In this document: piece after piece, positions 40,117 through 49,509 of the stretch
How positions within the stretch are numbered: position 1 is the first letter of the stretch
How the letters are laid out: each line of letters starts with the position of its first letter
Assembly: GCA_030824275.1 (NCBI GenBank)
Contig: JAVBXY010000003.1
Span: 124,001 to 188,000, forward strand
Direction: 5' to 3'
Length of the DNA stretch: 64,000 nucleotides
Source of the DNA: Rhodocyclaceae bacterium
GTDB lineage: Bacteria; Pseudomonadota; Gammaproteobacteria; Burkholderiales; Rhodocyclaceae
Notes under the pieces: generated by a model
The model's input: only the letters and a program-made list of their open reading frames with translations
The model's database searches: none
Told to the model about the DNA's origin: nothing
Program-made: the position numbers and the translations under genes

Positions 40117-41766
40117 GTGTCCCGCCTTATATCTCCCCTCGCCGCCGTCGCCTTCGCCCTCGCGTTCCTCGTGGCCTTGCCGGTATTGGCCGTCGGTGCC
40201 AACATCTTCACTGGTGGCACGGGGGAAACCTGGGGCCACCTGATGGCCACCGTGCTGCCCGAGTACGTGATGAATTCGGTGTGGCTGTGTCTCGGCGTCG
40301 GCATCGGTGTCGCTGCCATGGGCACCGGCGCCGCCTGGCTGGTGGCCCTCAACGACTTTCCCGGCCGCCGTATCGCCGAATGGGCGCTACTGTTGCCGAT
40401 GGCCATGCCGGCCTATGTGCTGGCCTACACCTACACGGATTTCCTCCAGTTTGTCGGCCCGGTGCAGACGAGCCTGCGTGAAACCTTCGGCTGGAGCAAG
40501 GCGGACTACTGGTTCCCCGATGTGCGCACGCTGCCCGGTGCCATCGTGCTGTTTTCCTGCGTGCTTTATCCCTACGTCTATCTGCTGGTGCGTACGGCGT
40601 TTCTGGAGCGGGCCGGTGGCATGATCGAGGCGGCCCGTGCGCTGGGCCTTACGCCCTGGCAGGGTTTCTGGCGTGTATCGATTCCACTGGCGCGACCGGC
40701 CATCGCTGCCGGCATGGCGTTGGCATTGATGGAAACCCTGGCCGACTATGGCACGGTGGCCTACTTCGCCGTGCAGACCTTTACCACGGGCATCTACCGT
40801 GCCTGGTTCTCCCTTGGTGACCGTGTTGCCGCTGCCCAGCTTGCTGCTGGTCTGCTGGGTTTCATGTCCTTGTTGATCGTGCTTGAGCGCATGAGTCGGG
40901 GCCGCGCCCGCTACCACGACACGACTGGTCGCCGCCGCGCCACGCGGCAGGTGCTAAGCGGATGGCATGCGCTGCTGGCGCAGATCGGCTGTGCAATCCC
41001 GGTGGTGATCGGCTTCCTGCTGCCGGCTGGTTTGCTCTTGCGTCTGGCTATGGGCGATCCGGGTGAGGAGGGCATTGGCTTCGCCTCGCGTTTCCTAGTG
41101 CTGGCTCGCAACAGCTTTACGCTGGCGCTGGTCGCCGCTGTGCTTGCGGCGCTGTTGGCGCTGCTGCTTGGGTTTGCGGCACGGGATGGCAAACGCCTGC
41201 CGCGCATTGCTGCGCGTGTGGTCGGCCTCGGCTATGCGGTACCGGGATCGGTGATCGCCGTCGGTGTGCTGATTCCCGTGACGCGGCTCGATCATGCGCT
41301 GTCCGGCCTGTGGCAGCAGATGACTGGCGTCAATCCAGGATTGATCCTGACTGGCGGCATCGCAGCCTTGGTCTACGCCTATCTGGCGCGCTTCCTCGCC
41401 ATTGCCCTGCAAACGGTGGAAGCCGGACTCTCGCGCATCACGCCGAGTATGGAGGCGGCGGCGCGCAGCCTGGGCGTCGGCCCGGCTGAAACCCTGCGTC
41501 GCGTGCATCTGCCGCTGATGCGCGGCAGTCTGCTGACGGCTTCGTTGCTGGTGTTCGTGGATGTGATGAAGGAGTTGCCGGCCACGCTGGTGATGCGGCC
41601 CTTCAACTTCGATACGCTGGCTACCCAGACCTACACTTTGGCCGCCGACGAACGACTGGCGGAAGCGTCGACGGCGGCGCTGGCCATCGTCGCCGTCGGT
41701 TTGCTGCCCATTATTCTGCTGGCCCGGCAGATTGCCGCCGGGCGTACCGAAACGGCTGCCTGCTGA
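40117..41766 (+). CDS. fbpB: ferric iron ABC transporter permease (FbpB-like, fused two-domain)
   Basis: A permease of about 549 residues with about 12 membrane helices made of two homologous halves. Each half has an EAA loop that contacts the ATPase: EAARALGLTPWQGFWRVSIP and EAARSLGVGPAETLRRVHLP. This double-length form is typical of FbpB/SfuB iron(III) permeases. I propose a GTG start at 40117; the track start at 40054 lies in the fbpC coding region. It is divergent from fbpC and abuts the CDGSH gene tail to tail with no gap. Confidence 0.9.
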   Translation: MSRLISPLAAVAFALAFLVALPVLAVGANIFTGGTGETWGHLMATVLPEYVMNSVWLCLGVGIGVAAMGTGAAWLVALNDFPGRRIAEWALLLPMAMPAYVLAYTYTDFLQFVGPVQTSLRETFGWSKADYWFPDVRTLPGAIVLFSCVLYPYVYLLVRTAFLERAGGMIEAARALGLTPWQGFWRVSIPLARPAIAAGMALALMETLADYGTVAYFAVQTFTTGIYRAWFSLGDRVAAAQLAAGLLGFMSLLIVLERMSRGRARYHDTTGRRRATRQVLSGWHALLAQIGCAIPVVIGFLLPAGLLLRLAMGDPGEEGIGFASRFLVLARNSFTLALVAAVLAALLALLLGFAARDGKRLPRIAARVVGLGYAVPGSVIAVGVLIPVTRLDHALSGLWQQMTGVNPGLILTGGIAALVYAYLARFLAIALQTVEAGLSRITPSMEAAARSLGVGPAETLRRVHLPLMRGSLLTASLLVFVDVMKELPATLVMRPFNFDTLATQTYTLAADERLAEASTAALAIVAVGLLPIILLARQIAAGRTETAAC

Positions 41767-42006
41767 TCAGAGCGCCTTGTGGCTTCCGTCGCACAGCGCG
41801 CCGTTCTTGCTGTGCTTGCAACCGCAGAAGTAGACCGTCTTGTCTTCGTCGGCCGTGAACTTGGTCGGCACGAACTCCGAGCCTTTGTGGCTACCGTCGC
41901 AGAAGGGTTGCGACTTGCTCTTGCCGCAGGAACACCAGTAGTAGTCCTTCCCCTTTTCGACAGCGACGGCGAAGGGGGTTTTGGCGGCGATTTCGGGTGT
42001 GCTCAT
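41767..42006 (-). CDS. CDGSH-type iron-sulfur protein (double motif)
   Basis: A 79-residue protein starting MSTPEIAAKTPFAVAVEKG after AAGGAAGAG. It has two CDGSH motifs, CSCGKSKSQPFCDGSH and CGCKHSKNGALCDGSH, each expected to hold a 2Fe-2S cluster through three Cys and one His. There is no membrane anchor. It sits inside the iron-uptake gene group, which suggests a role in iron or redox handling, but the biochemical function of these small proteins is unknown. Confidence 0.92.
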   Translation of the reverse strand: MSTPEIAAKTPFAVAVEKGKDYYWCSCGKSKSQPFCDGSHKGSEFVPTKFTADEDKTVYFCGCKHSKNGALCDGSHKAL

Positions 42007-42064
42007 GGTCTCTTCCTTGGTTTGGTAAGAGGCCACTATAGGCGAAGCTCTCCAGTATTCGTGC

Positions 42065-42099
42065 ATGGCTTGAGGCAACACTGTGTTGCCTCAAGCCAT
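42065..42099 (-). terminator. strong stem-loop downstream of fbpA
   Basis: A perfect 16-base-pair stem (ATGGCTTGAGGCAACA with its complement) and a CTG loop, 9 bases after the fbpA stop. There is no U-run on the minus strand, so it may act as an mRNA 3'-end stabiliser as much as a terminator. Confidence 0.6.
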
Positions 42100-42107
42100 C
42101 CGACGTC

Positions 42108-43121
42108 TTACTTCCAGCCAGCCCGATCGTAAATCCGTTGGGCGGCGACGGCATTTTTCGCCAGGGTCGCTACTGGCAGCACGTCGGCCTTGAACTTGCC
42201 CATGGCGTCGAGGGCGGCATTTTTCACCACCACGCTGGGCACCGCCGGCCATTCGTTGTTGCCGTCGGCGAAGTAGCGCTGGGCATCATCGCTGGCGAGG
42301 TATTCGAGGAACTTGACGGCGGACTCCTTGTTCGGCGCAGTCTTCAGCATGCCGCCGCCGGAAATGTTGATATGGGCGCCCTGACTCTTCTGGTTCGGCC
42401 AGACGATGGTGATGCGATCCATCATGCGGCGATCATCGGCTTTCTCGGAGCGCAGCAGGCGGGCCAGGTAATAGGTGTTGGATACTGCAACACCGCATTC
42501 GCCGGCGGCGACCGATTTGATCTGATCCGTGTCGCCACCCTTGGGCGCGCGGGCGAAGTTGGCCACCACGCCGCGAGCCCATTGCTCGGCCTTTGCTTCA
42601 CCGATATGTGCGATCAGCGCCGACATCAGCGAGATGTTGTAGGGGTGAGCGCCGGAGCGGGAGCAGACCTTGCCCTTGAGCTTGGGATTGGCGAGGTCTT
42701 CGTAGTTCTGCGCATCCTCGGCCTTGACCAGATCCTTGTTGATGACGATGACGCGGGCGCGGGTGGAAAAGGCGAACCAGTCGGTGCTGCGCAGATGGGC
42801 GGGAATGCGTTCTTCCAGAAGTTTCGACTTAACCGGTGCGAAGAGGCCAAGCTCGTCGGCCTTGGCCAGGCGTGCCGCATCGACGGTGATGAAAATATCG
42901 GCGGGGCTGTTGGCGCCTTCGTTGCGGATGCGCTCCAGCAACTCGTCTTCCTTGGCCTCGATGCGATTGATCTTGATGCCGGTCTGCTTGCTGAAATTGG
43001 CATAGAGCGCTTCGTCCGTCTGGTAATGACGTGCCGAATAGAGGTTGAGCACCTTGTCCTGGGCCGAGGCGCCGAGGGCTGAAAAGGCAAGCAGAGTGGC
43101 AAGCAGGCGGGGGAGTTTCAT
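42108..43121 (-). CDS. fbpA: ferric iron-binding periplasmic protein FbpA
   Basis: A 337-residue secreted protein starting MKLPRLLATLLAFSALGASAQ (signal peptide, cleavage near residue 20). The mature start DKVLNLYSARHYQTDEALYANFSKQTGI is typical of FbpA/FutA iron(III) binders. The pair of Tyr ligands may be in SNTYYLARLL, and YSARHY near the start is another family position. A Fur-like box lies about 40 bases upstream. It is separated from its ATPase and permease genes by the CDGSH gene and strand switches. Confidence 0.93.
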   Translation of the reverse strand: MKLPRLLATLLAFSALGASAQDKVLNLYSARHYQTDEALYANFSKQTGIKINRIEAKEDELLERIRNEGANSPADIFITVDAARLAKADELGLFAPVKSKLLEERIPAHLRSTDWFAFSTRARVIVINKDLVKAEDAQNYEDLANPKLKGKVCSRSGAHPYNISLMSALIAHIGEAKAEQWARGVVANFARAPKGGDTDQIKSVAAGECGVAVSNTYYLARLLRSEKADDRRMMDRITIVWPNQKSQGAHINISGGGMLKTAPNKESAVKFLEYLASDDAQRYFADGNNEWPAVPSVVVKNAALDAMGKFKADVLPVATLAKNAVAAQRIYDRAGWK

Positions 43122-43162
43122 GGTGACTTCATCCATTCCATGGTGGGGATGGGGTTTATTGT

Positions 43163-43181
43163 ATTGAGAACCATTCGCAAT
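43163..43181. promoter_or_regulatory. Fur box upstream of fbpA
   Basis: ATTGAGAACCATTCGCAAT, close to the betaproteobacterial Fur consensus built on TTGAGAATnATTCTCAA. It lies 42 bases before the fbpA start, so iron-replete repression is expected. Confidence 0.75.
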
Positions 43182-43220
43182 TGCAAGTCCAAAAAAACCG
43201 ATGGTAATCGGTTTCGTGTC

Positions 43221-43733
43221 TTACTCTGGATTGACCCGGCGGGCGCCGTTGAAGCGGTTTTTCCAATAGCTTTCCCGCATGTCTTCGACGCGAACCCGGC
43301 CACCGGCACGGGGAGCATGCACGAACTGGTTGTCACCAAGATAGATGCCGACATGGGAGAAAGTGCGGCGCATGGTGTTGAAGAACACCAGATCGCCGGG
43401 GCGCAGTTCTTCTTTTTTAATTTCCTCGCCGGCCTTGCTCATCTCGCGGGAAGTTCGCGGCAGGATCAGGCCCACGCCTTCGCGGAAGACATGACTGACG
43501 AAGCCAGAGCAATCAAAGCCACTTTCCGGGGTCGAACCGCCCTTGCGATAGCGGATGCCGAGAAGGTCCATGGCTTGGTCGATGGTGTCCTGAGCGGTGG
43601 CGGTAGCACGGTCCACGAAGGAAACCTTCGGTGCCTGGGGCACGCTGACCGGTTCGTCCGCGTGCGCAAGAGGCGTGATCGACAGGCCGGCCAGCAAAAA
43701 AACACCGGCCATTCGGAGGGGTATTCGACGCAT
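43221..43733 (-). CDS. NlpC/P60 family cell-wall hydrolase
   Basis: A 170-residue protein with a signal peptide (MAGVFLLAGLSITPLAHA). The NlpC/P60 domain has its catalytic Cys in GFDCSGFVSHVF, His in FSHVGIYLGD and a third polar residue in FVHAPRAGG. The family cuts peptide bonds in peptidoglycan stem peptides. It is monocistronic, with no SH3 or LysM targeting domain, and is divergent from acuI. Confidence 0.9.
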   Translation of the reverse strand: MRRIPLRMAGVFLLAGLSITPLAHADEPVSVPQAPKVSFVDRATATAQDTIDQAMDLLGIRYRKGGSTPESGFDCSGFVSHVFREGVGLILPRTSREMSKAGEEIKKEELRPGDLVFFNTMRRTFSHVGIYLGDNQFVHAPRAGGRVRVEDMRESYWKNRFNGARRVNPE

Positions 43734-43848
43734 GGGGCCGGACTATAGCTACGATGGGCTACGCTGTAAACCCTTCTTTCGATACGGATTCAGCCGGGCG
43801 TAAGCCTTGGCTGTCTATAATTCCCCGCCTATCCGCAAGAAGATCGAC

Positions 43849-43874
43849 AAAAGTCGGCGCTGGCGGTACGGCGA
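43849..43874 (+). repeat. dispersed 26-base repeat, copy 8 (acuI leader)
   Basis: Exact consensus with GT at the variable positions. This is the only copy outside a coding region; it ends directly before the AGGAGGAG ribosome binding site of acuI. Confidence 0.9.
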
Positions 43875-43889
43875 CAGGAGGAGTGGGTC

Positions 43890-44879
43890 ATGACATTCAA
43901 GGCTTACCTGATCGATCAGGAAGATGGCAAGGTTGTCAGTCGCTTCGTTGATATGGACGAGGCGCAGCTGGATGCCGGCGAGGTGACGATTGCGGTCACG
44001 CATTCCAGCATCAACTACAAGGACGCGCTGGCGGCCACCGGTGCCGGGCGCATCATCCGCCGTTTCCCGTGCATTGGCGGCGTCGACCTCGCCGGACGGG
44101 TGATCGCCAGCAGCGATGCCCGCTTCAGGGCCGGCGACGAAGTGCTCGCCACCAGCTACGACATCGGCGTCGCCCATCATGGCGGCTATGCCGAAAAGGC
44201 CCGGGTGCCTGCCGACTGGGTGGTCAAGCTGCCGGCCGGACTATCGCTCCACGACGCCATGGCATTGGGCACCGCCGGTTTTACCGCTGCCCTGGCCGTG
44301 GTCCGCATGGAGCATGACGGCCTTGCGCCGGCCAATGGTCCGGTGATCGTCTCCGGTGCCACGGGCGGCGTCGGCAGCACCGCCATCGGGGTTCTGGCGA
44401 AACTCGGTTACCACGTCGTTGCCTTGACCGGCAAGGATGCCGAGGCTGATTACCTGAAGGGATTGGGGGCTGCCGAAGTCATGTCGCGCCAGTCCCTGGA
44501 TCTGACCAAGATCAAGCCCCTGGGCAAGGAAACCTGGGCCGGGGCGGTGGATAACCTCGGCGGCGACGTGTTGTCCTGGATGGCCAGCACCATGAAAACC
44601 GGCGGCACCCTGGCCTCGGTGGGCCTTGCTGCCAGCATGAATTTCAACACCACGGTCGCCCCCTTCATCCTGCGGGGCGTGAGCCTGCTCGGTATCGACT
44701 CGGTGAGCTGCCCCATGTCGCAACGGGCTGAAGTTTGGCACCGCCTGGCCACCGACATGCGACTGCCGAATCTGGCCGCAATGACGCGCGAAGTGGCCTT
44801 CACTGATTTACCCGCCGCCTTCGACGACTTTATCCATGGGCGGGCAAAGGGGCGGGTCGTCGTCAATATTGCGCAATAA
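43890..44879 (+). CDS. acuI: acrylyl-CoA reductase AcuI (YhdH family)
   Basis: A 329-residue medium-chain dehydrogenase/reductase without zinc ligands. Family features are THSSINYKDALAATGAGRI, GGVDLAGRVI, VSGATGGVGSTAIGVLAKLGY (NADPH site) and LLGIDSVSCPMSQR. AcuI reduces toxic acrylyl-CoA to propionyl-CoA. A strong AGGAGG site precedes the ATG, directly after a copy of the dispersed repeat. prpE follows 42 bases downstream on the same strand, which places both genes in propionate or 3-carbon metabolism. Confidence 0.9.
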   Translation: MTFKAYLIDQEDGKVVSRFVDMDEAQLDAGEVTIAVTHSSINYKDALAATGAGRIIRRFPCIGGVDLAGRVIASSDARFRAGDEVLATSYDIGVAHHGGYAEKARVPADWVVKLPAGLSLHDAMALGTAGFTAALAVVRMEHDGLAPANGPVIVSGATGGVGSTAIGVLAKLGYHVVALTGKDAEADYLKGLGAAEVMSRQSLDLTKIKPLGKETWAGAVDNLGGDVLSWMASTMKTGGTLASVGLAASMNFNTTVAPFILRGVSLLGIDSVSCPMSQRAEVWHRLATDMRLPNLAAMTREVAFTDLPAAFDDFIHGRAKGRVVVNIAQ

Positions 44880-44921
44880 GAAGTAGTACATCGTCTAAAC
44901 AACAACATATCGAGGAATCTC

Positions 44922-46814
44922 ATGGGCAAGTACACCGAATTCCACCGCCGTTCACTGGATCAACGCGATGCCTTCTGGACCGAGCAGGCCGGATTGATCG
45001 ATTGGCAAACGCCGCCCACTCAGGTGTGTGATTTCTCCCGGCCGCCATTCGCCAAATGGTTTGTCGGCGGTCGTACCAATCTGTGCCACAACGCGGTGGA
45101 TCGCCATGCCGCCACACGACCCAATGACCGTGCGCTGGTCTACATCTCGACCGAGACCAATGAGGAGAAGATTTACAACTTCGCCGAGCTGAAGCAGGAA
45201 GTCATGCGCATGGCTGCGATCATGAAGTCCCTCGGTGTCGGTCGCGGTGATCGTGTGCTGATCTATATGCCGATGATTGCCGAAGCGGCTTTCGCCATGC
45301 TTGCCTGTGCCCGCATTGGTGCCATCCATTCGGTGGTTTTCGGCGGCTTCGCTTCAGGCTCCCTGGCTACCCGCATCGACGATGCAACGCCCAAGCTGAT
45401 CGTATCCTCGGATGCCGGCATGCGTGGCGGCAAGGCCGTGCCCTACAAGCATCTGCTCGACGAGGCCATCAATCTGGCTAGCAACAAGCCAGCCAAGGTG
45501 CTGATGATTGATCGCGGCCTCGACAAGGGCTTCAGCAAGGTGGCTGGCCGCGACGTCGACTATGCGGAAGCGCGTGCGAAGCATATGGATGCCGATGTGC
45601 CCTGCGAATGGATGGAGTCCTCCGAGCCTTCCTACATTCTTTACACCTCGGGTACTACCGGCAAGCCCAAGGGCGTGCAGCGCGACACCGGCGGTTATGC
45701 CGTGGCGCTAGCCTCCTCGATGAAGCACATCTACTGCGGCAACCCCGGCGAAACCTACTTCGCCACGTCCGATATCGGTTGGGTGGTGGGGCACAGCTAC
45801 ATCATCTACGGCCCGCTGATTGCCGGCATGGCCACCATCATGTACGAAGGCACGCCGATCCGGCCTGATGCCGGCATCTGGTGGCAGATCGTCGAGAAGT
45901 ACAAGGTGAATGTGATGTTCTCGGCGCCCACTGCGATCCGTGTGCTGAAAAAGCACGATGCGGCGCTCCTGCACAAGTACGACCTGTCCTCGCTGCGCCA
46001 CCTCTTCCTCGCCGGCGAGCCCCTCGATCAGCCCACCCACGAATGGATCATGGGCGAGCTCAAGTTGCCGGTGATCGACAACTACTGGCAGACCGAAACC
46101 GGCTGGCCGATGCTGTCCACCGTGCGCGGTGTCGAGGACACCAAGATCAAGTTCGGTACGCCAAGCTTTCCGGTCTATGGCTTCGATCTGCGCATTTTCC
46201 GCGAGGATGGCAGTGAGTGCGACGCCAACGAAAAAGGCATCGTCGGCGTCGTGCCGCCGCTGCCGCCAGGCTGCCTCACCACCGTGTGGGGCGACGACGA
46301 GCGCTTCGTCAAGACCTACTTCAGTTTGTTCAAGGACCCGCTGGTGTATTCCTCCTTCGACTGGGGCATCAAGGACGACGAGGGCTATCACTTCATCCTC
46401 GGGCGCACCGATGACGTCATCAACGTCGCCGGCCATCGCCTAGGCACCCGCGAAATCGAGGAGGCCGTGCAGGGCCATAGCGCTATCGCCGAAGTTGCCG
46501 TGGTCGGCGTGAACGATCAACTGAAAGGGCAGGAGCCGGTGGCCTTCGCCGTGGTCAAGGATCCCGCGCGGATCGCCACGCCGGAATTGCGTGCCGCTTT
46601 GGAGGCCGAGGTGAAGAAGACCGTCGATGGCATTCTCGGTGCCATCGCCCGACCCAAGCATGTACATTTCGTCAACGGCTTGCCCAAGACGCGCTCGGGC
46701 AAGATGCTGCGTCGCTCGATCCAGGCCCTTGCCGAGGGCCGCGATCCGGGCGATCTGACCACCATCGACGACCCTTCGACGCTGGAGCAGATCAAGACCG
46801 CACTCGGCGTTTGA
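44922..46814 (+). CDS. prpE: propionate-CoA ligase PrpE
   Basis: A 630-residue AMP-forming ligase that makes propionyl-CoA from propionate, ATP and CoA. The start MGKYTEFHRRSLDQRDAFW fits PrpE and differs from acetyl-CoA synthetase. The P-loop is ILYTSGTTGKPKGVQ, the adenylate motif YWQTETGWP, and the C-terminal motif LPKTRSGKMLRR holds the catalytic Lys that Pat enzymes acylate. It is paired with acuI. A Pat homologue is encoded at 16588-19278. Confidence 0.94.
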   Translation: MGKYTEFHRRSLDQRDAFWTEQAGLIDWQTPPTQVCDFSRPPFAKWFVGGRTNLCHNAVDRHAATRPNDRALVYISTETNEEKIYNFAELKQEVMRMAAIMKSLGVGRGDRVLIYMPMIAEAAFAMLACARIGAIHSVVFGGFASGSLATRIDDATPKLIVSSDAGMRGGKAVPYKHLLDEAINLASNKPAKVLMIDRGLDKGFSKVAGRDVDYAEARAKHMDADVPCEWMESSEPSYILYTSGTTGKPKGVQRDTGGYAVALASSMKHIYCGNPGETYFATSDIGWVVGHSYIIYGPLIAGMATIMYEGTPIRPDAGIWWQIVEKYKVNVMFSAPTAIRVLKKHDAALLHKYDLSSLRHLFLAGEPLDQPTHEWIMGELKLPVIDNYWQTETGWPMLSTVRGVEDTKIKFGTPSFPVYGFDLRIFREDGSECDANEKGIVGVVPPLPPGCLTTVWGDDERFVKTYFSLFKDPLVYSSFDWGIKDDEGYHFILGRTDDVINVAGHRLGTREIEEAVQGHSAIAEVAVVGVNDQLKGQEPVAFAVVKDPARIATPELRAALEAEVKKTVDGILGAIARPKHVHFVNGLPKTRSGKMLRRSIQALAEGRDPGDLTTIDDPSTLEQIKTALGV

Positions 46815-46862
46815 AAATGCTTGACCGAGGGCGCGTATCGGGTAGAATGCGCCCCTCTTTAC

Positions 46863-46939
46863 AGGCGCGTAGCTCAGCTGGTTAGAGCACCACCTTGACA
46901 TGGTGGGGGTCGTTGGTTCGAGTCCAATCGCGCCTACCA
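46863..46939 (+). tRNA. tRNA-Val (GAC)
   Basis: A 77-base tRNA. The acceptor stem AGGCGCG pairs with CGCGCCT, CCA is encoded, and the anticodon loop TTGACAT gives GAC. Confidence 0.96.
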
Positions 46940-46949
46940 ACACCAACAA

Positions 46950-46979
46950 AGCGGCCGCAGGGTTTTCCCTGCGGCCGCT
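46950..46979. terminator. terminator after tRNA-Val (GAC)
   Basis: A perfect 13-base-pair stem (AGCGGCCGCAGGG/CCCTGCGGCCGCT) with a TTTT loop and GCGTTTT after it. It also lies just past the stop of the convergent NTF2-like gene. Confidence 0.75.
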
Positions 46980-46985
46980 GCGTTT

Positions 46986-47411
46986 TCAGTCGGTGATCTT
47001 GCTGTGCCACCAGAGCCGGAGTTCCCGGCACAGGCCTGCATCGTTGAATTCCACCGTGGCGATGCCGTCGAGCACCAGGCTCGGCAAGGGGTCGCCATCC
47101 TGGCGGGCCAGCATGTTGGTGCCACTCGACGCAGCCCACATCTTGAACATCTCTTCCGAGGTCACCTGGTAGGTGGTACGCCAATGGGCGATGCCGCCTT
47201 CTGGATTGCGCGCCAATATTTCATAGCTGAGCTTGATGTCTTTTTGAAGTTTGGTGCGCTGCCAGTATTCCTTGATGGCGCTGTGGCCATGCTGTTCCGC
47301 AAATGGCGTGTTGCGATAGATGCCGTCGGCGGCAAAGAGCGAGGCCAGCAGATGTTCGTCGCTGGTTTCCCAAGCCTGTTTGTAGTTCGCCATGAAGGCG
47401 TCGATGTCCAT
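46986..47411 (-). CDS. NTF2/SnoaL-like protein of unknown function
   Basis: A 141-residue single-domain protein. The start MDIDAFMANYKQAWETSDEHLLASLFAADGIYRNTPF is the usual SnoaL-like opening, where a helix precedes the conserved YxxxPF region. The fold is a cone used by isomerases, dehydratases and binding proteins, so the activity cannot be named. A strong GGAGGAG precedes the ATG. It stands alone between tRNA-Val and thrS. Confidence 0.8.
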   Translation of the reverse strand: MDIDAFMANYKQAWETSDEHLLASLFAADGIYRNTPFAEQHGHSAIKEYWQRTKLQKDIKLSYEILARNPEGGIAHWRTTYQVTSEEMFKMWAASSGTNMLARQDGDPLPSLVLDGIATVEFNDAGLCRELRLWWHSKITD

Positions 47412-47493
47412 GGGTTTCTCCTCCCTGTCTTTGTGGGCTACATCATGCCGGAAGCCGATGAAGCGGTGATAAAATGCCGCCCTGAATCTTCTG

Positions 47494-47533
47494 CAGGGCG
47501 CACCGCGCGATTCCCGCGTTTCAGTGCGCCCTG
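47494..47533 (+). promoter_or_regulatory. stem-loop in the thrS leader
   Basis: CAGGGCGCAC pairs with GTGCGCCCTG, with an inner CGCG/CGCG extension, ending 21 bases before the thrS start. A TAAAAT at 47470-47475 could be the -10. It could be a translational operator like that of E. coli thrS, but no convincing tRNA-Thr anticodon mimic is visible. Confidence 0.45.
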
Positions 47534-47554
47534 TTGCATTTCTGGAGCCTTGTC

Positions 47555-49462
47555 ATGCCCGTGATTACCCTGCCCGATGGATCGAAGCGCGAATACCCGC
47601 AACCGGTGACGGTGGCCGAGGTGGCGACTTCCATCGGCACCGGGCTGGCCAAGGCGGCGCTGGCCGGGCGCGTTGACGGCAAGCTGGTGGATACCTCCTT
47701 CCTCATCGATCACGATGTGAATCTCGCCATCGTCACCGACAAGGATGCCGATGGGCTGGAAATCATCCGCCATTCCACGGCCCACCTTTTGGCCTACGCG
47801 GTAAAGGAGCTGTTCCCCGAAGCTCAGGTGACCATCGGTCCGGTGATCGAGAACGGCTTCTACTACGACTTCGCCTGCAAGAAGCCCTTCACGCCGGAAG
47901 ATCTGGCTGCTATCGAGAAACGCATGGCCGAGCTAGCCAAGAAGGACTTTCCCATCACCCGCGAGGAATGGTCGCGCGACAAGGCCGTCGAATTCTTCAA
48001 GTCGATTGGTGAGCATTACAAAGCCGAGTTGATTGCTGCGATTCCGGCAGATCAGGCGATTGGCCTCTATCGCGAAGGCGATTTCATCGATTTGTGTCGA
48101 GGCCCCCACGTCCCGTCGACGGGCAAGCTCAAGGTCTTCAAGCTGATGAAGGTTGCCGGCGCCTACTGGCGTGGCGATGCCAAGAACGAACAGTTGCAAC
48201 GCATCTACGGCACGGCCTGGACGAAGAAGGAAGACCAGGAAGCCTACCTGCACATGCTGGAGGAAGCCGAGAAGCGCGATCATCGCAAGCTCGGTCGCCA
48301 ACTCGATCTCTTTCACCTTCAGGAAGAAGCGCCGGGCCTGGTCTTCTGGCATCCCCACGGCTGGACCGTGTGGCAGGAGATTGAGCAGTACATGCGCGCC
48401 GTCTATCGCGACAATGGCTATCAGGAAGTACGCTGCCCGCAGATTCTCGACCGTAGCCTGTGGGAGAAGTCGGGTCACTGGGAGCACTACCACGAGAACA
48501 TGTTCACCACTTCATCGGAAAATCGCGATTACGCGGTGAAGCCGATGAATTGCCCCGGTCATGTGCAGATCTACAACACGGGCATCCGCTCCTATCGTGA
48601 ACTGCCCCTGCGTTACGGCGAGTTCGGCTCCTGTCATCGCAATGAACCGTCGGGCGCTTTGCATGGCGTGATGCGTGTACGTGGTTTTACTCAGGATGAC
48701 GGCCACATTTTTTGTACCGAGGATCAGATCGAATCCGAGGTGACGGCTTTCAATGCGCTGGTGCAGAAGGTGTATTCCGATTTCGGTTTTACCGATGTGG
48801 CGGTCAAGATCGCCCTGCGCCCCGAAGGGCGGGTTGGTTCCGACGAGGTGTGGGACAAGGCAGAAGACGCTTTGCGCGCCGGTCTGCGCGCCTCCAATCT
48901 GGAATGGACGGAACTGCCCGGCGAGGGTGCTTTTTACGGCCCCAAGATCGAGTTCCACATCAAGGACGCCATCGGTCGCTCCTGGCAGTGCGGCACCATG
49001 CAGGTGGATTTCTCAATGCCGGGCCGCCTAGGCGCCGAGTACGTGGGCGAGGACAATGCCCGCCACACTCCGGTAATGCTGCATCGGGCCATTCTCGGTT
49101 CCCTTGAGCGCTTCATCGGCATCCTCACCGAAAACCATGCTGGCGCCTTCCCGCTTTGGCTGGCGCCGGTGCAGGTTGTGGTCATGAATATCTCCGAAGC
49201 CCAGTCCGACTATGCCGAAAGTGTGGCGAAAATGTTGCGTGATGCAGGTCTGCGGGTGGAATGCGATTTGCGCGGAGAGAAAATAAACTATAAAATCCGC
49301 GAACATAGCTTGTTGAAGCGACCTTACCTCGTCGTCGTTGGCGATAAGGAAAAGGAAGCTGGGTTGGTCGCCTTGCGTGCCCGTGGCAATCAGGATCTCG
49401 GGCAGATGTCCCCCCAAGTCTTGATCGAGCGCCTGTTGCAGGAAAAAAGCAACCGGGCGTAA
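47555..49462 (+). CDS. thrS: threonyl-tRNA synthetase
   Basis: A 635-residue class II synthetase. I start it at [20 protein letters not shown], after GGAG. It has the TGS domain (1-62), the editing domain (about 65-225, with [16 protein letters not shown]), a catalytic core and an anticodon-binding domain from about 535. Zinc ligands are Cys in [10 protein letters not shown], His in DGHIF and His in [11 protein letters not shown]. It opens the classic thrS-infC-rpmI-rplT-pheS-pheT cluster. Confidence 0.97.
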   Translation: MPVITLPDGSKREYPQPVTVAEVATSIGTGLAKAALAGRVDGKLVDTSFLIDHDVNLAIVTDKDADGLEIIRHSTAHLLAYAVKELFPEAQVTIGPVIENGFYYDFACKKPFTPEDLAAIEKRMAELAKKDFPITREEWSRDKAVEFFKSIGEHYKAELIAAIPADQAIGLYREGDFIDLCRGPHVPSTGKLKVFKLMKVAGAYWRGDAKNEQLQRIYGTAWTKKEDQEAYLHMLEEAEKRDHRKLGRQLDLFHLQEEAPGLVFWHPHGWTVWQEIEQYMRAVYRDNGYQEVRCPQILDRSLWEKSGHWEHYHENMFTTSSENRDYAVKPMNCPGHVQIYNTGIRSYRELPLRYGEFGSCHRNEPSGALHGVMRVRGFTQDDGHIFCTEDQIESEVTAFNALVQKVYSDFGFTDVAVKIALRPEGRVGSDEVWDKAEDALRAGLRASNLEWTELPGEGAFYGPKIEFHIKDAIGRSWQCGTMQVDFSMPGRLGAEYVGEDNARHTPVMLHRAILGSLERFIGILTENHAGAFPLWLAPVQVVVMNISEAQSDYAESVAKMLRDAGLRVECDLRGEKINYKIREHSLLKRPYLVVVGDKEKEAGLVALRARGNQDLGQMSPQVLIERLLQEKSNRA

Positions 49463-49509
49463 GGGAAGGTATTGCGACCTGAATTTTTGTTTTTTAGGAG
49501 AACTGAACC

